Assembly (NCBI GenBank): GCA_947594675.1
Contig: CANQEF010000073.1
Location: 1-5,877, forward strand
Reading direction: 5' to 3'
DNA from: an uncultured Bacilli bacterium
GTDB taxonomy: Bacteria > Bacillota_I > Bacilli_A > RF39 > UBA660
DNA length: 5,877 nt
Both the position numbers and the translations under genes were made by a program. Positions 1 through 5,352 of the stretch are shown piece after piece (the stretch's first letter is position 1; every line of letters starts with the position of its first letter). The notes under the pieces are model-generated. The model had not been told where the DNA came from and searched no databases. It worked only from the letters and a program-made list of their open reading frames with translations.

Positions 1-14
1 ACCATAAAAATGAT

Positions 15-20
15 AGGAGG
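15..20 (+). promoter_or_regulatory. Ribosome binding site of sigG
   Basis: A perfect AGGAGG lies 7 nt before the ATG at 28. It decides the start: the upstream in-frame ATG at 10 precedes this site and would add six residues (MIGGFF) that are absent from SigG proteins. Confidence 0.9.
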
Positions 21-27
21 CTTTTTT

Positions 28-804
28 ATGGCAAAATATAAAGTAGAAATTAGTGGAATAAATACAAATGATTTAGAAGTATTAACTAATGAAGAGATGA
101 TAAAACTATTTCAATTAGCAAAAGAAGGTGATTTAACAGCAAGAGAATTACTAGCTAATGGCAATTTAAAATTAGTACTTTCTATTTTAAAAAGATTTAA
201 TAACAAATATGATAACATGGATGACTTATTCCAAATAGGCTGTGTAGGACTTTTAAAAGCTATTGATAATTTTGATTTATCGTTTAATGTAAAGTTTTCA
301 ACTTATGCAGTACCAATGATTTTAGGAGAAATAAAAAGATATATCAGAGATAATAATACTATTAGAGTAAGTAGATCAGTAAAAGATATAGCATATAAAA
401 CATTAAAAGCTAAAGAAGAATTTATTAATGAAAAAGGTAAAGAACCATCTATTGAAGACTTATCTAAAATACTAAACTTAGATAGTTATGAAATTATAAA
501 TGCACTTGAGTCATTAAAAGAACCAGTTAGTATGTATGAAGCTATCTATAATGATGGTGGAGATACAATTTATCTATATGATCAAATAGAAGATAAAAAA
601 ACTAATTCCAATGATTTTTCTAATCGATTAGCCCTAGAAGGAGCTATAGATAGTTTAAATGAAAGAGAAAAATTTATCCTTGATGAACGATTCATGATAG
701 GCAAAACACAAACTGAAATAGCTAAAGAATTAGACATAAGTCAAGCTCAAGTTTCAAGATTAGAACAAGGTGCTATCAAACAATTAAAAAAGATTTTGAA
801 ATAG
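28..804 (+). CDS. sigG: RNA polymerase sporulation sigma factor SigG
   Basis: This is a sigma-70 family factor that directs late forespore transcription during endospore formation. The 258-residue product is close to the 260 residues of Bacillus subtilis SigG and is collinear with it as I recall that sequence. The N-terminus (KVEISGINT) and the linker (NEEM.KLF) are typical of SigG. Region 2 covers about residues 36-109, with DLFQIGCVGLLKAIDNFD at 66-83 and FSTYAVPMILGEI at 90-102. Region 3 covers about 115-190, including IRVSRSVKDIAYK and the PVSMYEAIYNDGGD stretch that follows it. Region 4 covers about 200-255, with helix-turn-helix KTQTEIAKELDISQAQVSRL at 226-245. Asn44 in the ANGN motif matches the SigG-specific Asn (N45 in B. 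subtilis, recalled as the contact for anti-sigma CsfB/Gin), where SigF has Glu; this favours SigG over SigF. The gene ends in TAG, and ylmC begins 46 nt later, as part of the conserved sigG-ylm neighbourhood. Its own promoter lies outside the window. Confidence 0.96.
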   Translation: MAKYKVEISGINTNDLEVLTNEEMIKLFQLAKEGDLTARELLANGNLKLVLSILKRFNNKYDNMDDLFQIGCVGLLKAIDNFDLSFNVKFSTYAVPMILGEIKRYIRDNNTIRVSRSVKDIAYKTLKAKEEFINEKGKEPSIEDLSKILNLDSYEIINALESLKEPVSMYEAIYNDGGDTIYLYDQIEDKKTNSNDFSNRLALEGAIDSLNEREKFILDERFMIGKTQTEIAKELDISQAQVSRLEQGAIKQLKKILK

Positions 805-850
805 GCATTTCTTCATATTTTATTTCATAATATCTATAAAGAGGTGTTAT

Positions 851-1081
851 ATGAGACTATCTGATTTACAAACAAAAAAAATTGTAGACGTTGATGATGG
901 AAGAAATATGGGAAACATAATCGATGTAAATGTTTTAGAAAATGGACATATAGAATCTCTTATTATTGAACAAAATAAAAATTTTTTTGCATTAAACAGA
1001 GAAAGCGACGTAAAAATATATTGGCAAGACATTGAAAAAATAGGAGAAGATGTAATATTAATAAAAAAAGGTTCCGCCTAA
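851..1081 (+). CDS. ylmC: YlmC/YmxH family PRC-barrel sporulation protein
   Basis: This small cytoplasmic PRC-barrel-like protein has 76 residues; family members are usually about 80-90. The family is linked to sporulation in Bacilli and Clostridia, but its biochemical role is unknown. Diagnostic features are the opening MRLSDLQTKKIVDVDDGR, the Gly-rich turn GNIIDVNV, and the C-terminal DIEKIGEDVILIK, which matches the strongly conserved IGEDVILV of B. subtilis YlmC. A GAGG site (841-844) lies 6 nt before the ATG. No terminator separates it from sigG, and B. subtilis also has ylmC just downstream of sigG, so co-transcription is likely. Its last 25 bp appear to overlap the start of yunB. An A7 run (1063-1069), in slippery phase for this frame, sits four codons before the TAA; see the yunB entry. 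Confidence 0.9.
   Translation: MRLSDLQTKKIVDVDDGRNMGNIIDVNVLENGHIESLIIEQNKNFFALNRESDVKIYWQDIEKIGEDVILIKKGSA
1042..1047 (+). promoter_or_regulatory. Probable ribosome binding site of yunB inside ylmC
   Basis: AGGAGA lies 9 nt before the ATT at 1057, the best candidate yunB start. It is also part of the conserved IGED codons of ylmC, so part of its sequence is explained by coding constraint. An ATG at 1050 in the third frame is followed at once by TAA and is not a usable start. Confidence 0.5.
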
Positions 1082-1791
1082 AATTTAAAGATAGGATAGT
1101 AATACTTCTTTTATTAGTGGTAAGCTCTTCTTTTTTTTTATTAGCAATCATTGATATCAAAATAACACCTATGCTTTATAAATACATTAATATGGAATCA
1201 GAAAGAATTATAACGACAATTGTAAACTCCTCAGTAAATTCTCTAGCAGAGAAAAATATAGGAAGTAATATACTTGAAATTACTAAAAATGAAACAAATG
1301 ACATAAAGTACGTAACTTATAATACAAAAAAAGTTAATAGTATTTTATCATTGATTAATAAGGATATTCAAAAAAGATTACTAGAATTAGAAGAGGGCAA
1401 AACAGATAATATAATCATGTCAAGTAACTTAAAAAAAGGAAATTTTAAAAACGTCAAAAAAGGAATTGTTTATGAATTGCCATTAGGCTCGGTAAAAAAC
1501 TCAACTCTTTTTGGAAATATTGGTCCAAGTATACCTATAAAAATGAGCTTTGTAGGCCAAATAACTAGCAATTTTCGTACTAGAGTAAATAATTATGGCA
1601 TAAATAATTTGGTGGTAGAGGCTTTTATTGAAACAGAACTTACTAGTCAATCTACAATGCCAATTTCGTCTAAACAAAAAAATATTAAAGTGGAAGTGCC
1701 CATCTCCGTTGAAATTATTCAAGGAAATATTCCAACTTATTATGGAAATATTGACAATTTATCAAATAATTCATCACTTCCTTTAAAATAA
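1057..1791 (+). CDS. yunB: Sporulation protein YunB (probable ATT start)
   Basis: YunB is a SigE-controlled sporulation protein in B. subtilis; it is membrane-anchored and its molecular role is unclear. From the ATT at 1057 the product has 244 residues: a basic N-terminus (NKKRFRLKFKDR), one membrane helix at about 13-32 (IVILLLLVVSSSFFLLAIID), then an extracytoplasmic domain. Family signatures are TKKVNSILSLINKDIQKRL, GIVYELPLGSVKNSTLFGNI, GPSIPIKM, YGINNLVVEAF, and the ending VEVPISVEIIQGNIPTYYGN. The frame is open from 1036, after a TGA at 1033-1035, and has no ATG, GTG, TTG or CTG until GTG 1117. Starting at 1117 would cut the membrane helix to about 12 residues and leave it without a ribosome site. 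ATT 1057 is preceded by AGGAGA and overlaps ylmC by 25 bp. A -1 shift on the A7 run in ylmC would also enter this frame. The family call is firm; the start is uncertain. Confidence 0.88.
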   Translation: MNKKRFRLKFKDRIVILLLLVVSSSFFLLAIIDIKITPMLYKYINMESERIITTIVNSSVNSLAEKNIGSNILEITKNETNDIKYVTYNTKKVNSILSLINKDIQKRLLELEEGKTDNIIMSSNLKKGNFKNVKKGIVYELPLGSVKNSTLFGNIGPSIPIKMSFVGQITSNFRTRVNNYGINNLVVEAFIETELTSQSTMPISSKQKNIKVEVPISVEIIQGNIPTYYGNIDNLSNNSSLPLK

Positions 1792-1800
1792 TGTTATAAT
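1792..1800 (+). promoter_or_regulatory. Extended -10 promoter for yutD
   Basis: TGTTATAAT is a perfect extended -10 (TGnTATAAT) that begins on the base after the yunB stop. The -35 region 17 bp upstream (1772-1777, CATCAC) is poor, which is common for extended -10 promoters. The expected start is near 1807, giving a leader of only about 15 nt that still contains the ribosome site. It suggests housekeeping expression of yutD apart from the sporulation genes upstream. Confidence 0.6.
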
Positions 1801-1821
1801 TTACTAGAGGTGAGGTATATT

Positions 1822-2097
1822 ATGAAATTAGAATTAAATAATCATGACTATGAAGTTATATCTAATGATAATAATTGCTTAAATAAAGAAGAATTAAAAG
1901 ACAAATGTACAGAGTACTTTGAACCTTTTGATTATATATTTGGTGATTATGCCTATGAAAAATTAAGATTAAAAGGTTTCTATGATTCAACGAATGATAA
2001 AGCAAGTAAAATAAATGATATAAAGTACTTAGAAGATTATAAAAAAGATTATTGTAACTACGGAGCTAAAACTTTTCTTATAAAAAAACTTAAGTAA
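1822..2097 (+). CDS. yutD: YutD family (DUF1027) protein
   Basis: This is a small soluble protein of 91 residues, near the usual length for the family. YutD proteins are widespread in Bacilli, and I know of no settled function. The family core is clear: FDYIFGDYAYEKLRLKGFYD at residues 36-55, then a Lys/Asp-rich turn, then IKYLEDYKKDYCNYGAKTF at 67-85. This matches the (K/P)YDYIVGDWGYxQLRLxGF...YCNFGCxYFVLKK pattern of B. subtilis YutD. The Trp of GDW is Tyr here and FGC is YGA, both conservative or tolerated changes. The ATG at 1822 is chosen over GTG 1810 because GAGG at 1812-1815 lies 6 nt before it and overlaps the GTG. yunB lies 30 nt upstream; both genes carry yun/yut names in B. subtilis, pointing to an ancestral neighbourhood. 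No terminator follows; a promoter begins five bases after the stop. Confidence 0.85.
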   Translation: MKLELNNHDYEVISNDNNCLNKEELKDKCTEYFEPFDYIFGDYAYEKLRLKGFYDSTNDKASKINDIKYLEDYKKDYCNYGAKTFLIKKLK

Positions 2098-2101
2098 CTA
2101 C

Positions 2102-2129
2102 TTGAATTATCAAAAAAATATGATAAAAT
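2102..2129 (+). promoter_or_regulatory. Sigma-A type promoter for the DUF1292 operon
   Basis: -35 TTGAAT (2102-2107), a 16-bp spacer, then -10 TAAAAT (2124-2129), with an upstream TG at 2121-2122 making an extended -10 (TGATAAAAT). The expected start is near 2136, leaving a leader of about 28 nt with the strong site AAAGGGAGGA at 2146-2155. Confidence 0.6.
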
Positions 2130-2163
2130 ATATTATATGAATAGTAAAGGGAGGATTTAGAAT

Positions 2164-2439
2164 ATGGAAAATCAAGAAATAGAAAAGAAAATGATGTCAA
2201 TTGTTGCAGATGACGGCTCTATTGAAGAAGTTGAAGTGATATTAGCATTTGAATTTAAAGATAATAAAAAAGAATATGTCATTTATACAAAAAATGAAAA
2301 AGATGAGAATGATAATATTACTGTATATGTTTCTAATGTTGACCGTTCTTCAGGAGAACCTAAATTAATGGGTGTAGAAGATGAAGAAGAATGGAACAGA
2401 ATAAAAGATGTATTACGTGAATTATCAAAATCAGAATAA
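2164..2439 (+). CDS. DUF1292 (YrzB) family protein
   Basis: This is a 91-residue, strongly acidic soluble protein. DUF1292 proteins are small conserved Firmicutes proteins of unknown function; B. subtilis YrzB is encoded beside yrzL and yrrK. Visible signatures are the start of the domain MMSIVADDGSIEEVEVILAF, the strand pair FEFKDNKKEYVIYTKNEKDE, and the typical ending VEDEEEWNRIKDVLRELSK (residues 71-89), which matches the family's IEDEEEWExVxEVLxEL. GGAGG at 2150-2154 is 9 nt before the ATG. It is the first gene of an apparent two-gene unit; the next gene begins 22 nt after its stop with a strong ribosome site. In B. subtilis the gene sits in a different neighbourhood, so the pairing with the downstream protein is a feature of this lineage. 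The family call is good; the function is unknown. Confidence 0.85.
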   Translation: MENQEIEKKMMSIVADDGSIEEVEVILAFEFKDNKKEYVIYTKNEKDENDNITVYVSNVDRSSGEPKLMGVEDEEEWNRIKDVLRELSKSE

Positions 2440-2461
2440 TTTTTAAAGGAGGTTTTTTTGT

Positions 2462-3934
2462 ATGCCAAACGATAGTGCTATAGAATTAATTGACAGAAAT
2501 TATGGGCTATTAAAAGCTCCAAGAAATCTTAGAAGTATAAGATTTAAAGGTAATTCTTTTTCAGCTACTTCTAGAGCTTGGAACAAATTTAGAGCAGCTT
2601 TAAGAAAATATCAAATTAACAGAGCAGAAAGTAAATTAGAAAAAGCTCAAGATGAATTTGCTGATATGCAAATAAAAGCTCAGGATATGAGAGTTGATAA
2701 TAATGAAGTTATTCAACAAAAAATTGTGGAAAAAGCAAAAGCTATTGCTTTACTTGAAGAAAGATTAAATATTCTTCGTAATATTCCACCTACTGCAAAA
2801 TTTGCTGATAATAGAGCTATTAAATTAAAAGACATAATGATGAATAACGCAAGATCTAATTCATATAATGCCTATTCTATTTTTAAGGAGAACCCTAGTA
2901 ATGAAAGCATAAGTCTAGCTGCTGATTACCCAGATAAAATTGTAGAATCTGAGACTTCAAAAACAGCAGAAAATGTTCAAAAAATTTTATCGGAAAAAAG
3001 TTTTGATGCTGAAAGTAGTCAAGTTAGAGATGATGTTCTTGTTGTACCAGATCGTGATGAAATAAAGAAAATACTTGATGGAGAGTTTGAAAAACAAGAA
3101 TCTAACTATGGAAAAACAATTTCAGCTGAAGAAGTTGCTGATGCAATAAATCAAAAATTTGAAGAAAAAGAACCTGAAAAAATTTCCCATGAAGAAGTTG
3201 CTGAAGTAGTAGGTGAAAAACCAGCTGAGCCTGTTGTTGATAGGGAAGTAATTAAAGCAGCTGTTGAAGATGCTATAAATGAAATCGATGTTTCTAAAAA
3301 TGGTACTTCTAAAGCAAACATTGAAAGATACGTTAATCCAAATGATGGAACGTATGTACATGATGATGGAAGTTACCGCCTAACAAGAAATGAAATTGAT
3401 GAAGACTTTAGGAAAACTTATATTAATGAAGAACCAGTAAAACCAAAAGAAACTTATGATGAGAAAGGTGAATTAAGTATTCCTAAGATTGATTTTTCAA
3501 AAATTTTTAAGCCTGTTGAAGAAGAAAATAATGAAATGCCATTTACAAAGGAAGATAGTAAAATGAATGAAAATGTACGTTTAGAAGGAGATTCTATAAA
3601 AGATATAACTCAAGCAATAGATAGAGTTGAATCAAAAGATGAAATTCAAGCTTTATTAGAAAGAATTAAAGCTTTAAAATTAGAACAAAATGCATCTAAA
3701 AAACGTGCTTTAGAGGCTAAAGAAAAAGTTGAAGAATCAGAAGTTATGAAAAGAGAGGCACAAGAAAGATTACAAGCCTATGGTCAAGCTTTGGAAGAAG
3801 ATTTAAATTACAATAACAAATCTGCTGAAGAACTTATTCAAAAGGCTAAGTCTAATGAAGAATTAGCTGAAACTATGTTAAGCATGATTCAACCTTCAGC
3901 CAATGAAGAAGAACTTAGAAGAAATGTAAAGTAA
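2462..3934 (+). CDS. Unrecognised 490-aa coiled-coil and disordered acidic protein
   Basis: I do not recognise a family. The protein has no signal peptide or membrane helix and no cysteine, with a single Trp at residue 40, so a soluble cytoplasmic protein is expected. The N-terminus (12-50) is basic and holds the only Trp. A predicted helical coiled coil follows (about 39-106, KLEKAQDEFADMQ...EKAKAIALLEERL). The centre (about 140-380) is acidic, Pro/Lys/Glu-rich and probably disordered. It carries short related helices: DRDEIKKILDGEFEK (197-211), SAEEVADAINQKFEE (221-235), SHEEVAEVVGEK (242-253) and DREVIKAAVEDAINE (260-274). Around 290-320 there is an aromatic patch (YVNPNDGTYVHDDGSYR). A second long coiled coil covers about 380-475. 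AAAGGAGG at 2445-2452 is 9 nt before the ATG, and a strong terminator follows the stop. Codon and base composition resemble the neighbours, so recent transfer is not indicated. A scaffold or cytoskeleton-associated role would fit the architecture but is only a guess. Confidence 0.85.
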   Translation: MPNDSAIELIDRNYGLLKAPRNLRSIRFKGNSFSATSRAWNKFRAALRKYQINRAESKLEKAQDEFADMQIKAQDMRVDNNEVIQQKIVEKAKAIALLEERLNILRNIPPTAKFADNRAIKLKDIMMNNARSNSYNAYSIFKENPSNESISLAADYPDKIVESETSKTAENVQKILSEKSFDAESSQVRDDVLVVPDRDEIKKILDGEFEKQESNYGKTISAEEVADAINQKFEEKEPEKISHEEVAEVVGEKPAEPVVDREVIKAAVEDAINEIDVSKNGTSKANIERYVNPNDGTYVHDDGSYRLTRNEIDEDFRKTYINEEPVKPKETYDEKGELSIPKIDFSKIFKPVEEENNEMPFTKEDSKMNENVRLEGDSIKDITQAIDRVESKDEIQALLERIKALKLEQNASKKRALEAKEKVEESEVMKREAQERLQAYGQALEEDLNYNNKSAEELIQKAKSNEELAETMLSMIQPSANEEELRRNVK

Positions 3935-3937
3935 AAT

Positions 3938-3986
3938 AAAACTGATAAGTAGAGAAAAAAGTTATAGCTCTGTTTATCAGTTTTTT
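3938..3986 (+). terminator. Intrinsic terminator of the DUF1292/490-aa operon
   Basis: AAAACTGATAA (3938-3948) pairs with TTATCAGTTTT (3974-3984). Two G-T pairs and AGAG/CTCT extend this to a 17-bp stem with a 13-nt loop (3955-3967). The descending arm runs into T6 (3981-3986). The A-rich ascending arm also gives a weaker T-run on the other strand, but no gene there needs it. Confidence 0.88.
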
Positions 3987-4104
3987 ATATTATTAGAAAA
4001 CTCTTAGAAGTGAATAATTAAAATCTTTCATTTTAGTAAATCATTTAATTTTTATTTTATCTTTAGAACATTAAATAGTGCTATTAGATTTGTTTTATTT
4101 ATAA

Positions 4105-4133
4105 ATCATTTTTATCTTAATTTAGCATATATT
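4105..4133 (+). promoter_or_regulatory. Possible SigE-type sporulation promoter for the yutH-like gene
   Basis: ATCATTTT (4105-4112), a 13-bp spacer, then CATATATT (4126-4133) resemble the mother-cell SigE pattern (about GTCATATT, 13-15 bp, CATACAAT). The start would fall near 4140, leaving a leader of only about 9 nt. The region is so AT-rich that partial matches are expected by chance. The reading is favoured only because the downstream gene is spore-coat related. Confidence 0.3.
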
Positions 4134-4148
4134 TTACTAGTGATATCT

Positions 4149-4997
4149 ATGAAAAATGTAATCCTTTACTATTACAATTTAAATAATATTGAAATTACAC
4201 CATATAAAGACAAAATATTAGTAAAAAGTGGCAATGATATTTTTTTATTTATGCGCATTTTCAATTTAGATGAAGTAGCCTTACAATACAAGCTTACTAA
4301 AGATAAAAAAGAATATTATGATTTTATTTTAAATAAAGAAAATTCTCTTTTTACAAAATACAAAGAAAATTACTACGTTCTTTTAAAGACAAAAGATAAC
4401 AGTAATTATTTAAAAACAATAATTTATCCCGTTGAAGTAAATTATTCTGATGAAATAGTATCTTGGTCTGACTTATGGGCTAAAAAATGTGATTTTATAG
4501 AATATCAAATGAATCATATCATTAACAAATACAAAATAATTGATGAAAGCATTGATTACTATATTGGATTAACAGAAGTAGCAATTAGTTATTTAAAATA
4601 TAATGAAAAAAACAAGGATACAAAAAAATATCTTTGTCATAAAAGAGTTGATAAAAAAAATTTTTATAATCCACTAAATATAAAAGTGGATATAAAAGAA
4701 AGAGACTTAGCCGGTTATTTAAAATTCCTTTTCTTAGAAGATAGTTACGATGAAGACAAACTTAAAAATATTTTCAGCAAAATTAATTTAGACTATGACT
4801 CTAGAATAAGGCTATTTTCAAGACTACTTTTTCCTAGTCACTATTTTGATATCTATGATAAAGTCGTCTCAGGTGATGCCAAAGAAGAAGAATTACAAAA
4901 AATAATTATACGCATAGACGAATATGAATTATATTTAAAAATCCTTTTTAATGTTTTAAATCAAAAAGGCGATATGCCCAGGATACATTTTCTTTAA
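4149..4997 (+). CDS. yutH: YutH-like spore coat-associated protein (CotS-family, degenerate kinase fold)
   Basis: This 282-residue protein looks like a shortened YutH (about 340 residues in B. subtilis), a relative of CotS/APH-like kinases associated with the spore coat. Matches to the family as I recall it are SWSDLWAKKCDFIEYQM (105-121), YYIGLTEVAISYL (137-149), the LCHKR motif (162-166, where kinases have the HGD loop), VDIKERDLAGYLKFL (180-194, the DFG-like segment), RLLFPSHYFDIYDKV (225-239) and the ending MPRIHFL. No glycine-rich ATP loop and no HxD catalytic Asp can be seen, so enzyme activity is unlikely. ATG 4149 is chosen over GTG 4140; the ribosome site is weak (AGTGAT at 4139-4144). 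It follows a terminator, so it has its own promoter. It converges on the NifU-domain gene with stop codons overlapping by 4 bp. The yutH and yutI names also neighbour each other in B. subtilis, which supports the call. Confidence 0.65.
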   Translation: MKNVILYYYNLNNIEITPYKDKILVKSGNDIFLFMRIFNLDEVALQYKLTKDKKEYYDFILNKENSLFTKYKENYYVLLKTKDNSNYLKTIIYPVEVNYSDEIVSWSDLWAKKCDFIEYQMNHIINKYKIIDESIDYYIGLTEVAISYLKYNEKNKDTKKYLCHKRVDKKNFYNPLNIKVDIKERDLAGYLKFLFLEDSYDEDKLKNIFSKINLDYDSRIRLFSRLLFPSHYFDIYDKVVSGDAKEEELQKIIIRIDEYELYLKILFNVLNQKGDMPRIHFL

Positions 4998-5248
4998 TCT
5001 TTAACATTTACAACTTCAATAACTTCTGGTAGCTCATTTTTAATAAACTCTTCAATACCATCTTTTAATGTAATATCCAACATACTACAATCACGACAAG
5101 CTCCCATCAAGCGAACATAAACAATGTTATTTTCATACTTTACAAATTCCAAGTTACCACCATCACTAATTAAAAATGGACGTAATTTATCAATAATAGC
5201 TATAATTTTTAATTCTATATCTTTATCTTCATTTAAATCTTTATTCAT
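4994..5248 (-). CDS. yutI: NifU C-terminal domain Fe-S scaffold protein (YutI-like)
   Basis: This small cytoplasmic protein of 84 residues is essentially only the NifU-like C-terminal (Nfu) domain; B. subtilis YutI is about 111. Nfu proteins bind and transfer Fe-S clusters through a CxxC pair, usually as dimers. Visible are IDKLRPFLISDGGNLEFVKY (19-38), matching the family LRPxLxxDGGxxELV, then VYVRLMGACRDCSMLDITLK (43-62) with Cys51 and Cys54 as cluster ligands, then GIEEFIKNELPEVIEVVNV. The start is the ATG read from 5248, with GAAAGG (complement of 5260-5265) 11 nt upstream. Its stop overlaps that of the convergent yutH-like gene, with no terminator between them. It is divergent from the S1 gene; up to three tandem -10 elements lie upstream. 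Confidence 0.93.
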   Translation of the reverse strand: MNKDLNEDKDIELKIIAIIDKLRPFLISDGGNLEFVKYENNIVYVRLMGACRDCSMLDITLKDGIEEFIKNELPEVIEVVNVKD

Positions 5249-5276
5249 TATGAATCATTCCTTTCATTAATTAGAT

Positions 5277-5304
5277 ATTATAAGTACTTCTCATTAATCA
5301 TCAA
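5277..5304 (-). promoter_or_regulatory. Proximal candidate promoter for the NifU-domain gene
   Basis: Read on the minus strand: TTGATG (complement of 5299-5304), a 16-bp spacer, then TATAAT (complement of 5277-5282). The expected start near 5270 gives a leader of about 22 nt containing the ribosome site. The perfect -10 and ordinary leader make it the simplest promoter of the set. Confidence 0.5.
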
Positions 5305-5352
5305 AAAAGATTATAGCACTTATTGTCAAAAAAGATTATAGCACTTATTGTC
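5301..5352. repeat. Perfect 25-bp tandem duplication (2.08 copies)
   Basis: The unit at 5301-5325 is repeated without mismatch at 5326-5350, and the period continues for two more bases. Each unit holds an A6 tract and, on the minus strand, an extended -10 TGCTATAAT. The repeat abuts the -35 of the S1-gene promoter at 5353. It looks like a recent slippage-type duplication of a promoter segment. Confidence 0.95.
5310..5318 (-). promoter_or_regulatory. Second, duplicated extended -10 for the NifU-domain gene
   Basis: TGCTATAAT on the minus strand lies in the gene-proximal copy of the 25-bp repeat. Its -35 position 17 bp upstream reads TAATCT (poor); a TTGACA (complement of 5324-5329) lies only 8 bp upstream, too close to act as its -35. 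Any activity would depend on the extended -10. Confidence 0.35.

Noticed and set aside
10..27. Upstream in-frame ATG for sigG at 10
   Set aside because: It precedes the AGGAGG site and adds residues not found in SigG; ATG 28 has ideal spacing.
798..811. Small hairpin (GAAAT/ATTTC) at the end of sigG as a terminator
   Set aside because: The stem has only 5 bp with one G-C pair and is not followed by a T-run; read-through into ylmC is more likely.
2090..2106. Inverted repeat TTAAGTA/TACTTGA after yutD as a terminator
   Set aside because: The loop is only 2 nt, there is no T-run, and it overlaps the -35 of the next promoter.
3122..3361. Minus-strand open frames, such as the 79-codon frame inside the 490-aa gene
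   Set aside because: They lie fully inside good genes, give low-complexity Phe/Ser/Asn-rich proteins, and lack ribosome sites.
4074..4085. Dyad AATAG-TG-CTATT in the gap before the yutH-like gene as an operator
   Set aside because: It is short and AT-rich; such dyads are expected by chance at this composition and there is no second copy.
5301..5352. 25-bp repeat as a CRISPR array or iterons of an origin
   Set aside because: Only two abutting copies with no spacers, and no cas or replication genes nearby; the promoter content explains it better.
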